Shown here: one piece after another, positions 1 through 7,525 of the stretch | Layout: each line of letters begins with the position of its first letter | Position numbering within the stretch: the first letter of the stretch is position 1 | Assembly (NCBI GenBank): GCA_023665725.1 | Contig: JAMPDH010000014.1 | Location: 1-34,193 of the forward strand | Length of the DNA: 34,193 nt | Source of the DNA: Clostridium sp. | Lineage (GTDB): Bacteria; Bacillota_I; Bacilli_A; RF39; UBA660 | Direction of reading: 5' to 3' | Made by a program: the position numbers and the translations under genes | The notes under the pieces: model-generated | The model's input: only the letters and a program-made list of their open reading frames with translations | The model's database searches: none | Told to the model about the DNA's origin: nothing

Positions 1-113
1 ATCCAAATATTTATTTTTCTTTGTTATAAATTTTTTATTTAGTTTTTATTTCAATTTTATATAGTTTATAATTTATTATTTTATATATTTTAAAAAGAAA
101 AAGCAATAAATTA

Positions 114-140
114 TTAAAAAAAATCAGTTTCCTGATTTAA
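114..140 (-). terminator. Rho-independent terminator after der
   Basis: A 7-bp stem (121-127 pairing with 132-138) closes a GAAA tetraloop when read on the minus strand and is followed by a run of T. It sits just past the der stop codon and ends the alr-engB-unknown-der transcript. The first 110 bases of the window beyond it are AT-rich and show no gene. Confidence 0.85.
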
Positions 141-143
141 TAA

Positions 144-1460
144 TTATAATTCTTCTTCACCTTTATTTTTAAATTGTATTACTATTGGTGTTCCCTCAAA
201 ATCAAATGATTCCCTTATTTTATTTTCAAGATACCTTAAATATGAAAAATGTACTAACCCTTTACTATTAACTTGAATATTAAATGTTGGTGGAGCTGTA
301 TTTACTTGAGAACTAAAATATATCTTTAACCTTTTTCCCTTATATGATGGAGGGGGATTAAGTATATAAGCATCCATTATAACTTCGTTTAAAACACTTG
401 TTTTTACTTCTTTTTTACTATTGTTATATACTTTAATTATTTGTGGTAACAATGTATGTATTCTTTTTTTAGTAAGCGCTGATAAAAAAACTATTGGTGC
501 ATATGATATAAACTGAAAATTATCTCTTATTTTCTTTGTAAATTCTTTCATTTCTTGTTCTTTATTCTCTACAGTATCCCATTTATTTACAACTATAATT
601 ATAGGTTTACCTGCATCTATTGCATAAGAAGCTATATGTTTATCATGTTCAATTATCCCTTCTTCTACATTAATAACTAGTAGACAAACATCACTTCTAT
701 CAATTGCTTTTAGAGCTCTAAGTAAACTATATTTTTCTACATTTTCATATATTTTTCCTCTTTTTCTCATTCCTGCTGTATCAATAACAGTAAATTCTTC
801 TCCATTATAAGTGAATAGTGTATCTACTGAATCACGTGTTGTTCCTAAAACATCTGATACTATTGCTCTATCTTCATTTAATATAGCATTTACAAGGCTA
901 CTTTTACCAACATTGGGCCTTCCTATTATACTAAATTTTATAGAAGAATTTTCTTCTTCTATAGTTTCCTTAAAATCAGAGGTAATTTCATCTAATAAAT
1001 CATATATCCCAATTTCCTGCTCACCACTTATATTTACATAATACTCAAAACCTAACTCATAAAAGTCATATATGTTATCACGAGATAGTTTGCTATCTGT
1101 TTTATTTATAGCAACTATAACTTTTTTCCCTGATTTTTTTAATATTTCACCTACTATTTTATCCTGAGAAGTTAGTCCATCTTTTCCATCTACAACAAAA
1201 ACAACTATATCTGATTCATTTATAGCAATATCTACTTGAGCATTTATTAGAGTATTAAATGATGAATTTTCTATATCAATTCCACCTGTATCAATTAAAC
1301 TAAAGCTATAATTTTTATATTTTACATTACCATATATTCTATCTCTTGTTACTCCTGGTGTGTCTTCAATTATAGAAATCTTTTTCCCAACTAAACGATT
1401 GAATAAGGTAGATTTTCCTACATTTGGTCTTCCAACTAATGCTACTATGTATTTTTTCAT
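144..1460 (-). CDS. der: Ribosome-assembly GTPase Der (EngA)
   Basis: Der is an essential GTPase with two tandem G domains that acts in late assembly of the 50S ribosomal subunit in the cytoplasm. The 438-residue product has the full architecture. The first G domain shows GRPNVGKS at 10-17, DTGG at 57-60 and NKTD at 119-122. The second shows GRPNVGKS at 180-187, DTAG at 227-230 and NKWD at 292-295. A C-terminal KH-like domain follows from about residue 350. Length and motif order match the family. The ATG is preceded by AGAGGTG, which overlaps the TGA stop of the upstream gene, so translation of the two is probably coupled. It is the last gene of the alr-engB-unknown-der run and is followed by a clear terminator. 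No truncation or missing motif. Confidence 0.98.
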   Translation of the reverse strand: MKKYIVALVGRPNVGKSTLFNRLVGKKISIIEDTPGVTRDRIYGNVKYKNYSFSLIDTGGIDIENSSFNTLINAQVDIAINESDIVVFVVDGKDGLTSQDKIVGEILKKSGKKVIVAINKTDSKLSRDNIYDFYELGFEYYVNISGEQEIGIYDLLDEITSDFKETIEEENSSIKFSIIGRPNVGKSSLVNAILNEDRAIVSDVLGTTRDSVDTLFTYNGEEFTVIDTAGMRKRGKIYENVEKYSLLRALKAIDRSDVCLLVINVEEGIIEHDKHIASYAIDAGKPIIIVVNKWDTVENKEQEMKEFTKKIRDNFQFISYAPIVFLSALTKKRIHTLLPQIIKVYNNSKKEVKTSVLNEVIMDAYILNPPPSYKGKRLKIYFSSQVNTAPPTFNIQVNSKGLVHFSYLRYLENKIRESFDFEGTPIVIQFKNKGEEEL

Positions 1461-1465
1461 TTATT

Positions 1466-1942
1466 TCACCTCTGTTTTTTTGCACATTTTATTATTTTAT
1501 CCGCTTCTTCTCCATAAATAACTGTAGTATACTCTAACATTTTTATAAATTCAATATTTTTTTCTTTTTGTTCAGGGATCAAATATATATTTCCTAAATA
1601 TGTATAAATATTAAATCCTTTAAATTCTACATTTATATCATTATTTTCTAATTTATAAACAAATTTATTGTATGGGGAAATTACTATTCTCATTTCAACT
1701 TGATCATCAAAATAATCGAAGTATTCTATATCTTCTTTACTTATCGATAAAATTATACCATATATATCATCTTTATATACTTTTATATCATAATACCCAC
1801 TTATGTCTATATGATATCTAGATTTTACTTTATTAAATATTTCTTTAAAATATTCTTCTAAAGAATCTTTATCTTGAAAATTAAACATCTTATTATATAA
1901 AAAAACTATAAAATTGTTTTCATCTTCAATACTAACCTTCAA
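1466..1942 (-). CDS. Conserved-looking protein of unknown function between engB and der
   Basis: I do not recognise this 158-residue protein. It is acidic and rich in Tyr, Phe, Ile and Asp/Glu, with no signal peptide and no obvious membrane segment, so it is probably cytoplasmic; the predicted pattern is mixed helix and strand. The start appears to be TTG at 1942, since GGTGG lies about 9 bases upstream and no ATG is better placed. Its TGA stop overlaps the ribosome binding site of der, 5 bases before the der start, so the two are very likely translated together. Position between two ribosome-assembly GTPase genes suggests, but does not show, a housekeeping role. Codon use and base content match the neighbours. 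Confidence 0.75.
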   Translation of the reverse strand: MKVSIEDENNFIVFLYNKMFNFQDKDSLEEYFKEIFNKVKSRYHIDISGYYDIKVYKDDIYGIILSISKEDIEYFDYFDDQVEMRIVISPYNKFVYKLENNDINVEFKGFNIYTYLGNIYLIPEQKEKNIEFIKMLEYTTVIYGEEADKIIKCAKKQR

Positions 1943-1993
1943 TTAACACCACCCAAAGTATTTTATGAATTTAAAAGTATTATGCGAGTACAA

Positions 1994-2575
1994 TTAAATA
2001 GTTCTCTCAATTTTATCCCTTATTTCATTCTTCCCTACTTTTGTAACATTTGAAAACATTACAAAATCATCACCTACTACTAAATCAAGATCTTCTAATA
2101 TTAAACTCCTTTGTTTTTGCTGCAAAGTCACTCCTATTTTATCTATTTTAGTAGCAACTATAGTTACCGATAATTTATAATATTTTAAATAATTATACAT
2201 CATTAAATCATCATTTGTAGGTCTATGTCTAAAATCAATAAGCATAAATACATTTTTTAAATTTTTTCTAGATGTTAAATAGTCTTCCATCATAAGTCCA
2301 AATTTTCTTTGTTTTGCTTTATTTAAACTTGCGTATCCATATCCAGGCGCATCTACTAAATAAAATTCATCATTTACCAAATAAAAATTTATAGTTTGTG
2401 TTTTTCCTGGAGTTGATGATGTTCTAGCATAATTTTTTCTTCCTATTATAGTATTTATAAAACTGCTTTTACCTACATTTGATCTACCAACAAGCAAAAA
2501 TTCAGGTTTGCCATCAGTAGGATATTGGCTTCGTCTTACTGCCGATACAGCCAAATCGATACTATTTATTTTCAT
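1994..2575 (-). CDS. engB: Ribosome-biogenesis GTP-binding protein EngB/YsxC
   Basis: EngB (YsxC in Bacillus) is a small TRAFAC-class GTPase required for maturation of the large ribosomal subunit. The 193-residue product carries GRSNVGKS (30-37, G1), the conserved STPGKTQT stretch (54-61, G2), DAPGYG (75-80, G3) and TKID near residue 142 (G4), which together are diagnostic. Length is typical. The ATG follows AGGGTGATGTA. It lies 78 bases downstream of alr and about 50 bases before the unknown 158-aa gene, all on one strand without a terminator between them, so a common transcript with der is likely. Two ribosome-assembly GTPases in one operon makes functional sense. Confidence 0.97.
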   Translation of the reverse strand: MKINSIDLAVSAVRRSQYPTDGKPEFLLVGRSNVGKSSFINTIIGRKNYARTSSTPGKTQTINFYLVNDEFYLVDAPGYGYASLNKAKQRKFGLMMEDYLTSRKNLKNVFMLIDFRHRPTNDDLMMYNYLKYYKLSVTIVATKIDKIGVTLQQKQRSLILEDLDLVVGDDFVMFSNVTKVGKNEIRDKIERTI

Positions 2576-2653
2576 TACATCACCCTTTTTTCTAGAATAT
2601 AATTATAACATTTTATATCATCATTGTCAAAATAACCAATTTTTCGATATAAA

Positions 2654-3715
2654 CTATTTATATATCCTGGGTACCCTTTTCCCTATATTACATAATACTT
2701 CATAAACAATAGTATTTAATTGTCGTGCCATTTCTTCAATTTGATATTTATCTCTTATAATTTCTACTTTATCAAAAACCTTAACACTTTCATCTATCTT
2801 TACAAAAAGCATATCCATACAAACATTTCCTATTACTTTATAAGGCTTATTATTTATATAAACTTTCATTCCTGTATTTTTCCGTATTATTCCATCTGCA
2901 TATCCTATAGGTATTACAGCAATTTTTTCTTTTCCGCTAGCTTTATATTCTGCATTATATCCAACAGTATCATTTTTTTCTAAAGTATTTATTTGAATTA
3001 CATTACTATACAATTTAAAAGTAGATTTTAATTTTAATTCATTATCATTATTAAATCCATACATAATTATACCTAGTCTACATCCATTAACATATTTTGG
3101 TTTTTCATATCTAGTTAACGCTTCGCTTGCCTGAATATGTATAATTTTAATCTTCATTAGATCTATATTCCTAGTTATATATTCAAACTTCTTAAATTGA
3201 TTATTAGTCATCATAGAATCACTTGCAGTATGTATATGTGAATATATTCCTTCTATATTGATTTTATTTTTTTCTAAGATTTTATAAATATTATTAAATT
3301 CTTCCATTGTTGAAACCCCTAATCTATTCATTCCCGTATTAATTTTGATATGAATTTTAGCGTCCTTTAATTTACTTATATCAATAGAATTTAAATAATT
3401 AATATTTAATATAGATAATGTAATATTATTTTTTATTGCAACTTCAATATCTTCATTTTTAATTAGGCCTAAACATAATATAGGGATTTCATGATATTTT
3501 GTTCTTAGTTCTAACGCTTCTTCTAAAAGAGCAACAACTAAATAATTTACACCACCTTTTATAATAGCATCGACAGTTTCTAATGCCCCATGGCCATAAC
3601 TATCAGCCTTAACAACACCAAAATAATAATTAAACTTATTATATTTACTAATTATTTCATGAACATTATATTCTATATTTTCCAAATTTATCTCAGCATA
3701 TGTATTTCTATACAT
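2654..3715 (-). CDS. alr: Alanine racemase (PLP-dependent)
   Basis: Interconverts L- and D-alanine, supplying D-Ala for peptidoglycan; in spore formers alanine racemases also modulate germination by L-alanine. The 353-residue protein has the fold-III PLP barrel: VVKADSYGHG with the Schiff-base lysine at K36, the second catalytic residue as Tyr253 in VGYNAEY, GYADG at 271-275, the NVCMDM motif at 297-302, and the family C terminus GKRVPR. Length is normal. The ATG is preceded by AGTAGGAAAATA. It is the first gene of the alr-engB-unknown-der run; a bidirectional-looking terminator separates it from the DUF362 gene upstream. A TATAAT-like element about 30 bases upstream of the start may be its -10 box, but the matching -35 is poor. 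Confidence 0.97.
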   Translation of the reverse strand: MYRNTYAEINLENIEYNVHEIISKYNKFNYYFGVVKADSYGHGALETVDAIIKGGVNYLVVALLEEALELRTKYHEIPILCLGLIKNEDIEVAIKNNITLSILNINYLNSIDISKLKDAKIHIKINTGMNRLGVSTMEEFNNIYKILEKNKINIEGIYSHIHTASDSMMTNNQFKKFEYITRNIDLMKIKIIHIQASEALTRYEKPKYVNGCRLGIIMYGFNNDNELKLKSTFKLYSNVIQINTLEKNDTVGYNAEYKASGKEKIAVIPIGYADGIIRKNTGMKVYINNKPYKVIGNVCMDMLFVKIDESVKVFDKVEIIRDKYQIEEMARQLNTIVYEVLCNIGKRVPRIYK

Positions 3716-3761
3716 TATTTTCCTACTTTCTTACTTTAATTTTATTATATTTAAACTAAAA

Positions 3762-3791
3762 TTAAAACTCTAAACATAAAGTTAGAGTTTT
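3762..3791 (-). terminator. Terminator of the DUF362 gene (CUUUAUG-type loop)
   Basis: A perfect 10-bp stem (3764-3773 with 3782-3791) begins with AAAACTCTAA on the minus strand and ends in TTTT. It lies right after the DUF362 stop and before alr, and would also work on the plus strand. Its loop carries CTTTATG, shared with several other terminators in this window. Confidence 0.8.
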
Positions 3792-3817
3792 AATTACAAT
3801 TATATCATTCTTATTAA

Positions 3818-4708
3818 TTAATCAATATTTATTAATTCGTAATCTCTAGTACCTAAACCTATTTTTTCAGCATAAGGTAAAATATGTCTACCTTCTCTAC
3901 TATCAATTCTTTCTTGTAAAAGTTTTGCTCCAGGATCATTTGAAGACCAAATCATATCTATAAAAGCTTGATCATTCGCAACTGGATCAGTTGATGCAAT
4001 TATACCTAAATCTTTCATAACTGGATCAGATTGATTTTTATCACAATCACAGTCAACAGATAAAAAATTCATTACTGTGATATATAATATTTGTTTATTA
4101 TTGTCTTTAAAATAATCAGATACTGATTTGGCTGATTCGGCCATTGATTCTATAAAATCTTTCTGTTCATAAGGTATATTCCAAGCTTTATCAGGGTCGC
4201 TACTTTTTCCACAACTATGAATATATGCCTTACCATTTCTTGAGGCAACACCAATAGATTGATTTTTAATATTCGCACCAAATCCTCCCATTGCGTGACC
4301 TTTTCCGTGCGCTAAATTAAGCATTGAATCATAATTATCTAAATGGGTTCCTACTAAATTATATTCTAGATGCTTCCCGATTTTAACTGGGATTTTCTTT
4401 TCACCATCACTATCCATAATATCCACATTTGCATATGTTGTAAATCCATGTTTTTCTGCAACTTTTAAATGATCTTGTGCAGTATTTCTTTCTCCATCAT
4501 ATGCTGTATTACATTCAATAATAGTTCCATTTAATTTTTTAACTAATGGTCCAATAATATCAGCTTTTAAGTATCCTCTTGAACCTGCTTCTCCAGTAGA
4601 AACCTTTACTCCAATATTTCCTTTTAATTCTAGCCCTAAACTCTCGTAAATTTTAATTAAATTTTCTGAAGTTATTTCTTTAGTAAAATATACCTTTGCT
4701 TTTTCCAT
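3818..4708 (-). CDS. DUF362 domain-containing protein
   Basis: The 296-residue product matches the DUF362 family, whose members are often linked to iron-sulfur or anaerobic metabolism but whose exact reaction is not established. Recognised features are the N-terminal KVSTGEAGS and ECNTAYDGER stretches, the central HGKGHAMGGFGANIKNQSIGVASRNGK block and the C-terminal LGIIASTDPVANDQAFIDMI block. Unlike many relatives it has no CxxCxxC ferredoxin cluster; only scattered cysteines (including CDCD near residue 219) are present, so metal binding is uncertain. No signal peptide. The ATG has a strong AGGAGG site. It appears monocistronic: 140 bases separate it from the metallopeptidase-like gene upstream and a strong terminator follows. 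Confidence 0.88.
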   Translation of the reverse strand: MEKAKVYFTKEITSENLIKIYESLGLELKGNIGVKVSTGEAGSRGYLKADIIGPLVKKLNGTIIECNTAYDGERNTAQDHLKVAEKHGFTTYANVDIMDSDGEKKIPVKIGKHLEYNLVGTHLDNYDSMLNLAHGKGHAMGGFGANIKNQSIGVASRNGKAYIHSCGKSSDPDKAWNIPYEQKDFIESMAESAKSVSDYFKDNNKQILYITVMNFLSVDCDCDKNQSDPVMKDLGIIASTDPVANDQAFIDMIWSSNDPGAKLLQERIDSREGRHILPYAEKIGLGTRDYELINID

Positions 4709-4848
4709 AACTATTCCTCCTATAATTTATTATAGCATAAATTTTACTATATTTAATTACACTTTATCATAATGTTTGTTAATGCTACTATAAGAATATA
4801 CAAAAAGTCAAAAATGAACAATAAGAAACTAAAAATAGAAATCAAATT

Positions 4849-5880
4849 TTACTGAGATTTTTTCAATACCTTTTCAAGTAGTTTAGTCTTAGTACCTAAT
4901 GAAATATCACTTTCTTTTATTGAAGTATTTAAAATTTCATTATTAAGTGCAGCAAAATCTTTCCAAAGCAATCTATAGTGAAAGTCTAAACTTTTTATAT
5001 ATTCTGCAGTTTGGTTTAAATATTTATCTTCATCTTTTTGATTATCAATGGTTTTTTGATAATTTGAAAGGGCATACCATTTAATTAAGCATTGTGTTAT
5101 AAATAAAATTGTCTCGTTAAATTGTCTATCTTTAAACATTGCAGCATATTCGCCATGCTCAAACATAAAATCAAAAGAACGTATAAATTTAATAATATTT
5201 AATTTATCATCGTAATTTTCTAAATGATTAATTAATCCTAATAAATTCATTTCAAAATAATACTTTTCCAAAATATCAAGTGGAGTAATCTTTGTAAATC
5301 TATCAAATAATACTGTTTCTACACCATACGCATTTTCATTACTTTGATTAAAATATTTTTTTAATAAATGCATATCCATAGCTTCATCCATGCCGACTCC
5401 AATTTCTTTATTATCACGAATTTGTCGTAGCCCACAAAACGTTACTTTTTCGCTTTTAAAATAGGCACTAAGATGTAGTAGCTCATGGTTTATTATCAAT
5501 TCTTTCAACTTTGAAACATTGGCATATTCAATATGATTTTTAGTAGGAGTAAAATTTCCTCCCAGTTGTTGATTTTTTAAAAAATATAAGATAGGATTAA
5601 TTCCATTAATAGTAATACTTTGAAGGTCATTTAATAATTTATTCTTATTGAAATGTGGACATTTTGATATTTTAGCAACAAAATTTTGTATCTCTAAACC
5701 ATCTATTTTTTCAATATCTGTAAAATTATTTAAATTTGGTGCAACTTCAATATTAAAATCATTATCATTAAAATATCCTTCAATATTTTTGTTTTTTCTT
5801 AATATCATCTTTGAAGTTCCAATAGATACTACTCCAATTTCCCCTGCTAAAATAAAATATAGCACAATTAATAAATCCAT
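4849..5880 (-). CDS. Membrane-anchored putative zinc metallopeptidase (HELLH)
   Basis: A 343-residue protein I cannot assign to a named family. It starts with a hydrophobic segment (about residues 3-20) that could be an uncleaved signal anchor. The central NHELLHLSAYF contains HExxH (H132, E133, H136), and a downstream DEAMD supplies a candidate third zinc ligand (E166, 30 residues later), the arrangement of gluzincin peptidases. The rest is mostly helical and acidic, and four cysteines are scattered. The metal site is seen in sequence; the peptidase activity and external location are inference. The ATG follows AGGTGAATAT, and a good promoter lies just upstream. It stands alone between the DUF362 gene and the toxin-antitoxin pair, so context does not help. 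Confidence 0.7.
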   Translation of the reverse strand: MDLLIVLYFILAGEIGVVSIGTSKMILRKNKNIEGYFNDNDFNIEVAPNLNNFTDIEKIDGLEIQNFVAKISKCPHFNKNKLLNDLQSITINGINPILYFLKNQQLGGNFTPTKNHIEYANVSKLKELIINHELLHLSAYFKSEKVTFCGLRQIRDNKEIGVGMDEAMDMHLLKKYFNQSNENAYGVETVLFDRFTKITPLDILEKYYFEMNLLGLINHLENYDDKLNIIKFIRSFDFMFEHGEYAAMFKDRQFNETILFITQCLIKWYALSNYQKTIDNQKDEDKYLNQTAEYIKSLDFHYRLLWKDFAALNNEILNTSIKESDISLGTKTKLLEKVLKKSQ

Positions 5881-5913
5881 ATATTCACCTACTTTTTTAA
5901 CTAATTGAAATGT

Positions 5914-5942
5914 ATAATATCAAAAAATACTAAAAACATCAA
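5914..5942 (-). promoter_or_regulatory. SigmaA-like promoter of the HELLH gene
   Basis: Read on the minus strand, TTGATG (5937-5942) and TATTAT (5914-5919) are spaced by exactly 17 bases and lie about 35 bases upstream of the ATG. This is a good vegetative-type promoter for the membrane-anchored metallopeptidase-like gene. Confidence 0.6.
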
Positions 5943-6035
5943 TACTTTTGCCTTAATTTTCAGATATTTGCTTTTTGCTTTTCAATATTACATTGCTTCC
6001 ATTTTTAAACTCTTTTTCCTCTCATACTTTCAACT

Positions 6036-6060
6036 ACAAAAAAAGAGCATAAAGCTCCCC
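6036..6060 (-). terminator. Terminator of the toxin-antitoxin operon
   Basis: Stem 6043-6048 with 6054-6059 (six pairs including two G-U) on the minus strand, loop CTTTATG-like, followed by a run of seven T. It lies about 60 bases past the toxin stop. The remaining intergenic sequence to 5913 shows no gene. Confidence 0.7.
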
Positions 6061-6119
6061 AAGTATTTATAAAAACAAACTATTTTATATTCAGTTGTGG
6101 ACTTGCACTAATTATAAAA

Positions 6120-6398
6120 TTATAGTTTATCATAATGAGTCCACATTCTAATAATATGTATTTCTTTTAAATTTTCATCAACCTCATATACAATACAGTG
6201 TTGCCTATTAATTCTTCTAGAATATAAACCACTTAATTCCCCACATAATTTTTCATAAGAAGGAGGATAACAAAATGGATCTTTTTGCATTGAATTAAGA
6301 ATTATTTTACAAGTTTTATCAAGCCCTGAACTTTTTAATTTTTTCTTATCGTTTTCTGCTTGTTTAGAAAATTTTATGACATAATTACCATTCTTCAT
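6120..6398 (-). CDS. Type II toxin, Txe/YoeB family mRNA interferase
   Basis: YoeB-type toxins enter the ribosomal A site and cut mRNA when freed from their YefM antitoxin. The 92-residue product starting at the ATG at 6398 has the family core: KFSKQAENDKKK at the N terminus, PFCYPPSYEKL with Glu49 in place of the catalytic glutamate, the signature GLYSRRINRQH with R61/R62, then IVYEV and the C-terminal MWTHYD with His88 and Tyr89. Key residues appear intact, so the toxin looks functional. A longer reading from 6449 would lie almost wholly inside the antitoxin gene and is unlikely. Its start overlaps the end of the antitoxin gene by 14 bases, typical of coupled translation in this family, with the antitoxin first. 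Confidence 0.92.
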   Translation of the reverse strand: MKNGNYVIKFSKQAENDKKKLKSSGLDKTCKIILNSMQKDPFCYPPSYEKLCGELSGLYSRRINRQHCIVYEVDENLKEIHIIRMWTHYDKL

Positions 6399-6642
6399 TT
6401 TCTGTGTACTCCGAAGAATTAGACCAATCCTCGTTTTTTCTAATTTCATTTATATTATCCACAAGTCCTGGAATACTTGAAAGATATAAAGTTTCCTCAA
6501 TATTTTTCCACTCATCCTCTGATATTAAAACTGCATTTTTTCCTTTATTATTCACAATTGTAATAGGATTAAAGCCTACATTAACATCAGAAACAAGTTG
6601 AAATAAATTTTGTCTTGCATTTGTAATATTAATAGTGCTCAT
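6385..6642 (-). CDS. Type II antitoxin, Phd/YefM family
   Basis: An 85-residue YefM-like antitoxin that would bind and neutralise the following toxin and repress its own promoter. The N-terminal DNA-binding part has the family pattern INITNARQNLFQLVSDV, then PITIVNNKGKNAVLISEDEW; the C-terminal tail, ending in EEW, is acidic and is the expected toxin-binding region. The start at 6642 is chosen because AGAGGTGATAAA precedes it; the in-frame extension to 6759 would translate the operator repeats and is rejected. The toxin gene begins inside its last codons. Three evenly spaced GTAC sites lie 25 to 60 bases upstream of the start, as expected for autoregulation. Confidence 0.92.
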   Translation of the reverse strand: MSTINITNARQNLFQLVSDVNVGFNPITIVNNKGKNAVLISEDEWKNIEETLYLSSIPGLVDNINEIRKNEDWSNSSEYTENEEW

Positions 6643-6666
6643 TTTATCACCTCTTGATTTTATTTT

Positions 6667-6699
6667 AACGTACTTTTTAACGTACTTTTTAACGTACGT
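6667..6699. promoter_or_regulatory. Likely YefM operator: three GTAC sites at 12-bp spacing
   Basis: A 12-base unit, AACGTACTTTTT, is repeated; the GTAC cores are at 6670, 6682 and 6694, exactly 12 bases apart, and the third sits in the palindrome ACGTACGT. In the Escherichia coli yefM-yoeB operator, palindromes with a TGTACA core are separated by 12 bp and are bound by YefM. The site lies just upstream of the antitoxin gene. Binding is inferred from this parallel. Confidence 0.65.
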
Positions 6700-6916
6700 A
6701 AAGTGTTTATTATTAGTATATGCTAAACCATAAAAAAATACACCGATTATTCTAACCAATGTATAATATATTATCTATAACAAATCTAAATTTGTTTTAT
6801 AACCATATGGTACCCGAGAGAAGGACATACACAACTCTTTGGACCAAAGAAACAGTTAGCAATAAACTTAACTGACTACAATATATCACAATTATTTTAA
6901 TTTTAAATATAAAATC

Positions 6917-6947
6917 ATAGAAAAAGAACAACTTTTATAATGTTCTT
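6917..6947 (-). terminator. Terminator after the orphan 128-aa gene
   Basis: A 7-bp stem (6924-6930 with 6941-6947) starts 5 bases past the stop codon and is followed on the minus strand by TTTCT. The 170 bases between here and the toxin-antitoxin operon contain no supported gene. Confidence 0.65.
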
Positions 6948-6951
6948 AAGC

Positions 6952-7338
6952 TTAAATCCTTCTTACTTTTTCTTGACTATCATCTTTTTGTAATTCTTCT
7001 ACATTAAGATAATATTGCACTTTTGCATTTTCACTTAATTTTTCTTTTTCTTCTTCATATACACTTGCAATAGAAACTGCTGCATTAATAGCTTTTTCCT
7101 CTGGTGAAACATCTGATGTTTTTGGTGCCTCTAACCAAGTTAATCCAGCATTTGCCATTCTTCCTAATGCTTTAATATCTGCTGAAGCCATTAGCGAATT
7201 TTCAAAATGTAAGCAACCTTTGTGTATTAAGTCAAAATATGCCATTGTTTCTTGATTTCTTTCAAACCAGGCAGCAAGAGGTTTGCACAGATTAATTGTA
7301 GATTCTAAAGTTGGATCAAAGTTAATATTCAATTTCAT
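6952..7338 (-). CDS. Orphan 128-residue protein of unknown function
   Basis: I do not recognise this protein. It is predicted mostly helical, with no signal peptide or membrane segment. The first 70 residues are hydrophobic-amphipathic with an AAWFERNQE patch and two conserved-looking cysteines (near residues 18 and 42). The C-terminal third, rich in E, K and Q, is charged and may form a coiled coil. The ATG has a strong AAGGAGGG site and the stop is followed closely by a terminator, so it is a real single-gene unit. It lies between the toxin-antitoxin pair and the 3' end of the tmRNA gene, a place where acquired DNA often lands, but its base content is not clearly unlike its neighbours. Confidence 0.75.
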   Translation of the reverse strand: MKLNINFDPTLESTINLCKPLAAWFERNQETMAYFDLIHKGCLHFENSLMASADIKALGRMANAGLTWLEAPKTSDVSPEEKAINAAVSIASVYEEEKEKLSENAKVQYYLNVEELQKDDSQEKVRRI

Positions 7339-7483
7339 TTATATACCCTCCTTGCATATATTATAACACCTAAATATTAAAATTAGAATATAAATATAAC
7401 AAATTAATAAAGTTTGTTATCATTCGCATAGCGTGTTTTACTAAATTGAAATTGTCAATTTAATTTCTATAATTATTTTAACA

Positions 7484-7514
7484 TATTAAAACTCGAAACA
7501 TAAAAGTTCGAGTT
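7484..7514 (-). terminator. Terminator of the tmRNA transcript
   Basis: A perfect 8-bp stem (7490-7497 with 7507-7514) containing two G-C pairs, 12 bases past the mature tmRNA 3' end, followed on the minus strand by TTTTAAT. Its loop (CTTTTATG) resembles the CUUUAUG loop of other terminators here. Confidence 0.8.
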
Positions 7515-7525
7515 ATCATTCAATC

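Noticed and set aside
4720-4830. Promoter candidates for the DUF362 gene (TTGACT near 4818 and TATAAT near 4730)
   Set aside because: The TTGACT has no -10 at proper spacing, and the TATAAT has a poor -35 and lies very close to the ribosome binding site.
6660-6702. Three short direct repeats resembling the start of a CRISPR array
   Set aside because: The unit is only 12 bases with no spacers; position and GTAC cores fit an antitoxin operator.
6643-6759. N-terminal extension of the YefM-like antitoxin
   Set aside because: It would translate the operator repeats and has no ribosome binding site; the start at 6642 has a strong one.
6800-6850. TGGTACCCGAGAGAAGG stretch resembling the 3' end of a tRNA or tmRNA read in reverse
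   Set aside because: There is no T-loop sequence and no cloverleaf can be drawn; similarity to the tmRNA 3' end is too short for an attachment site.
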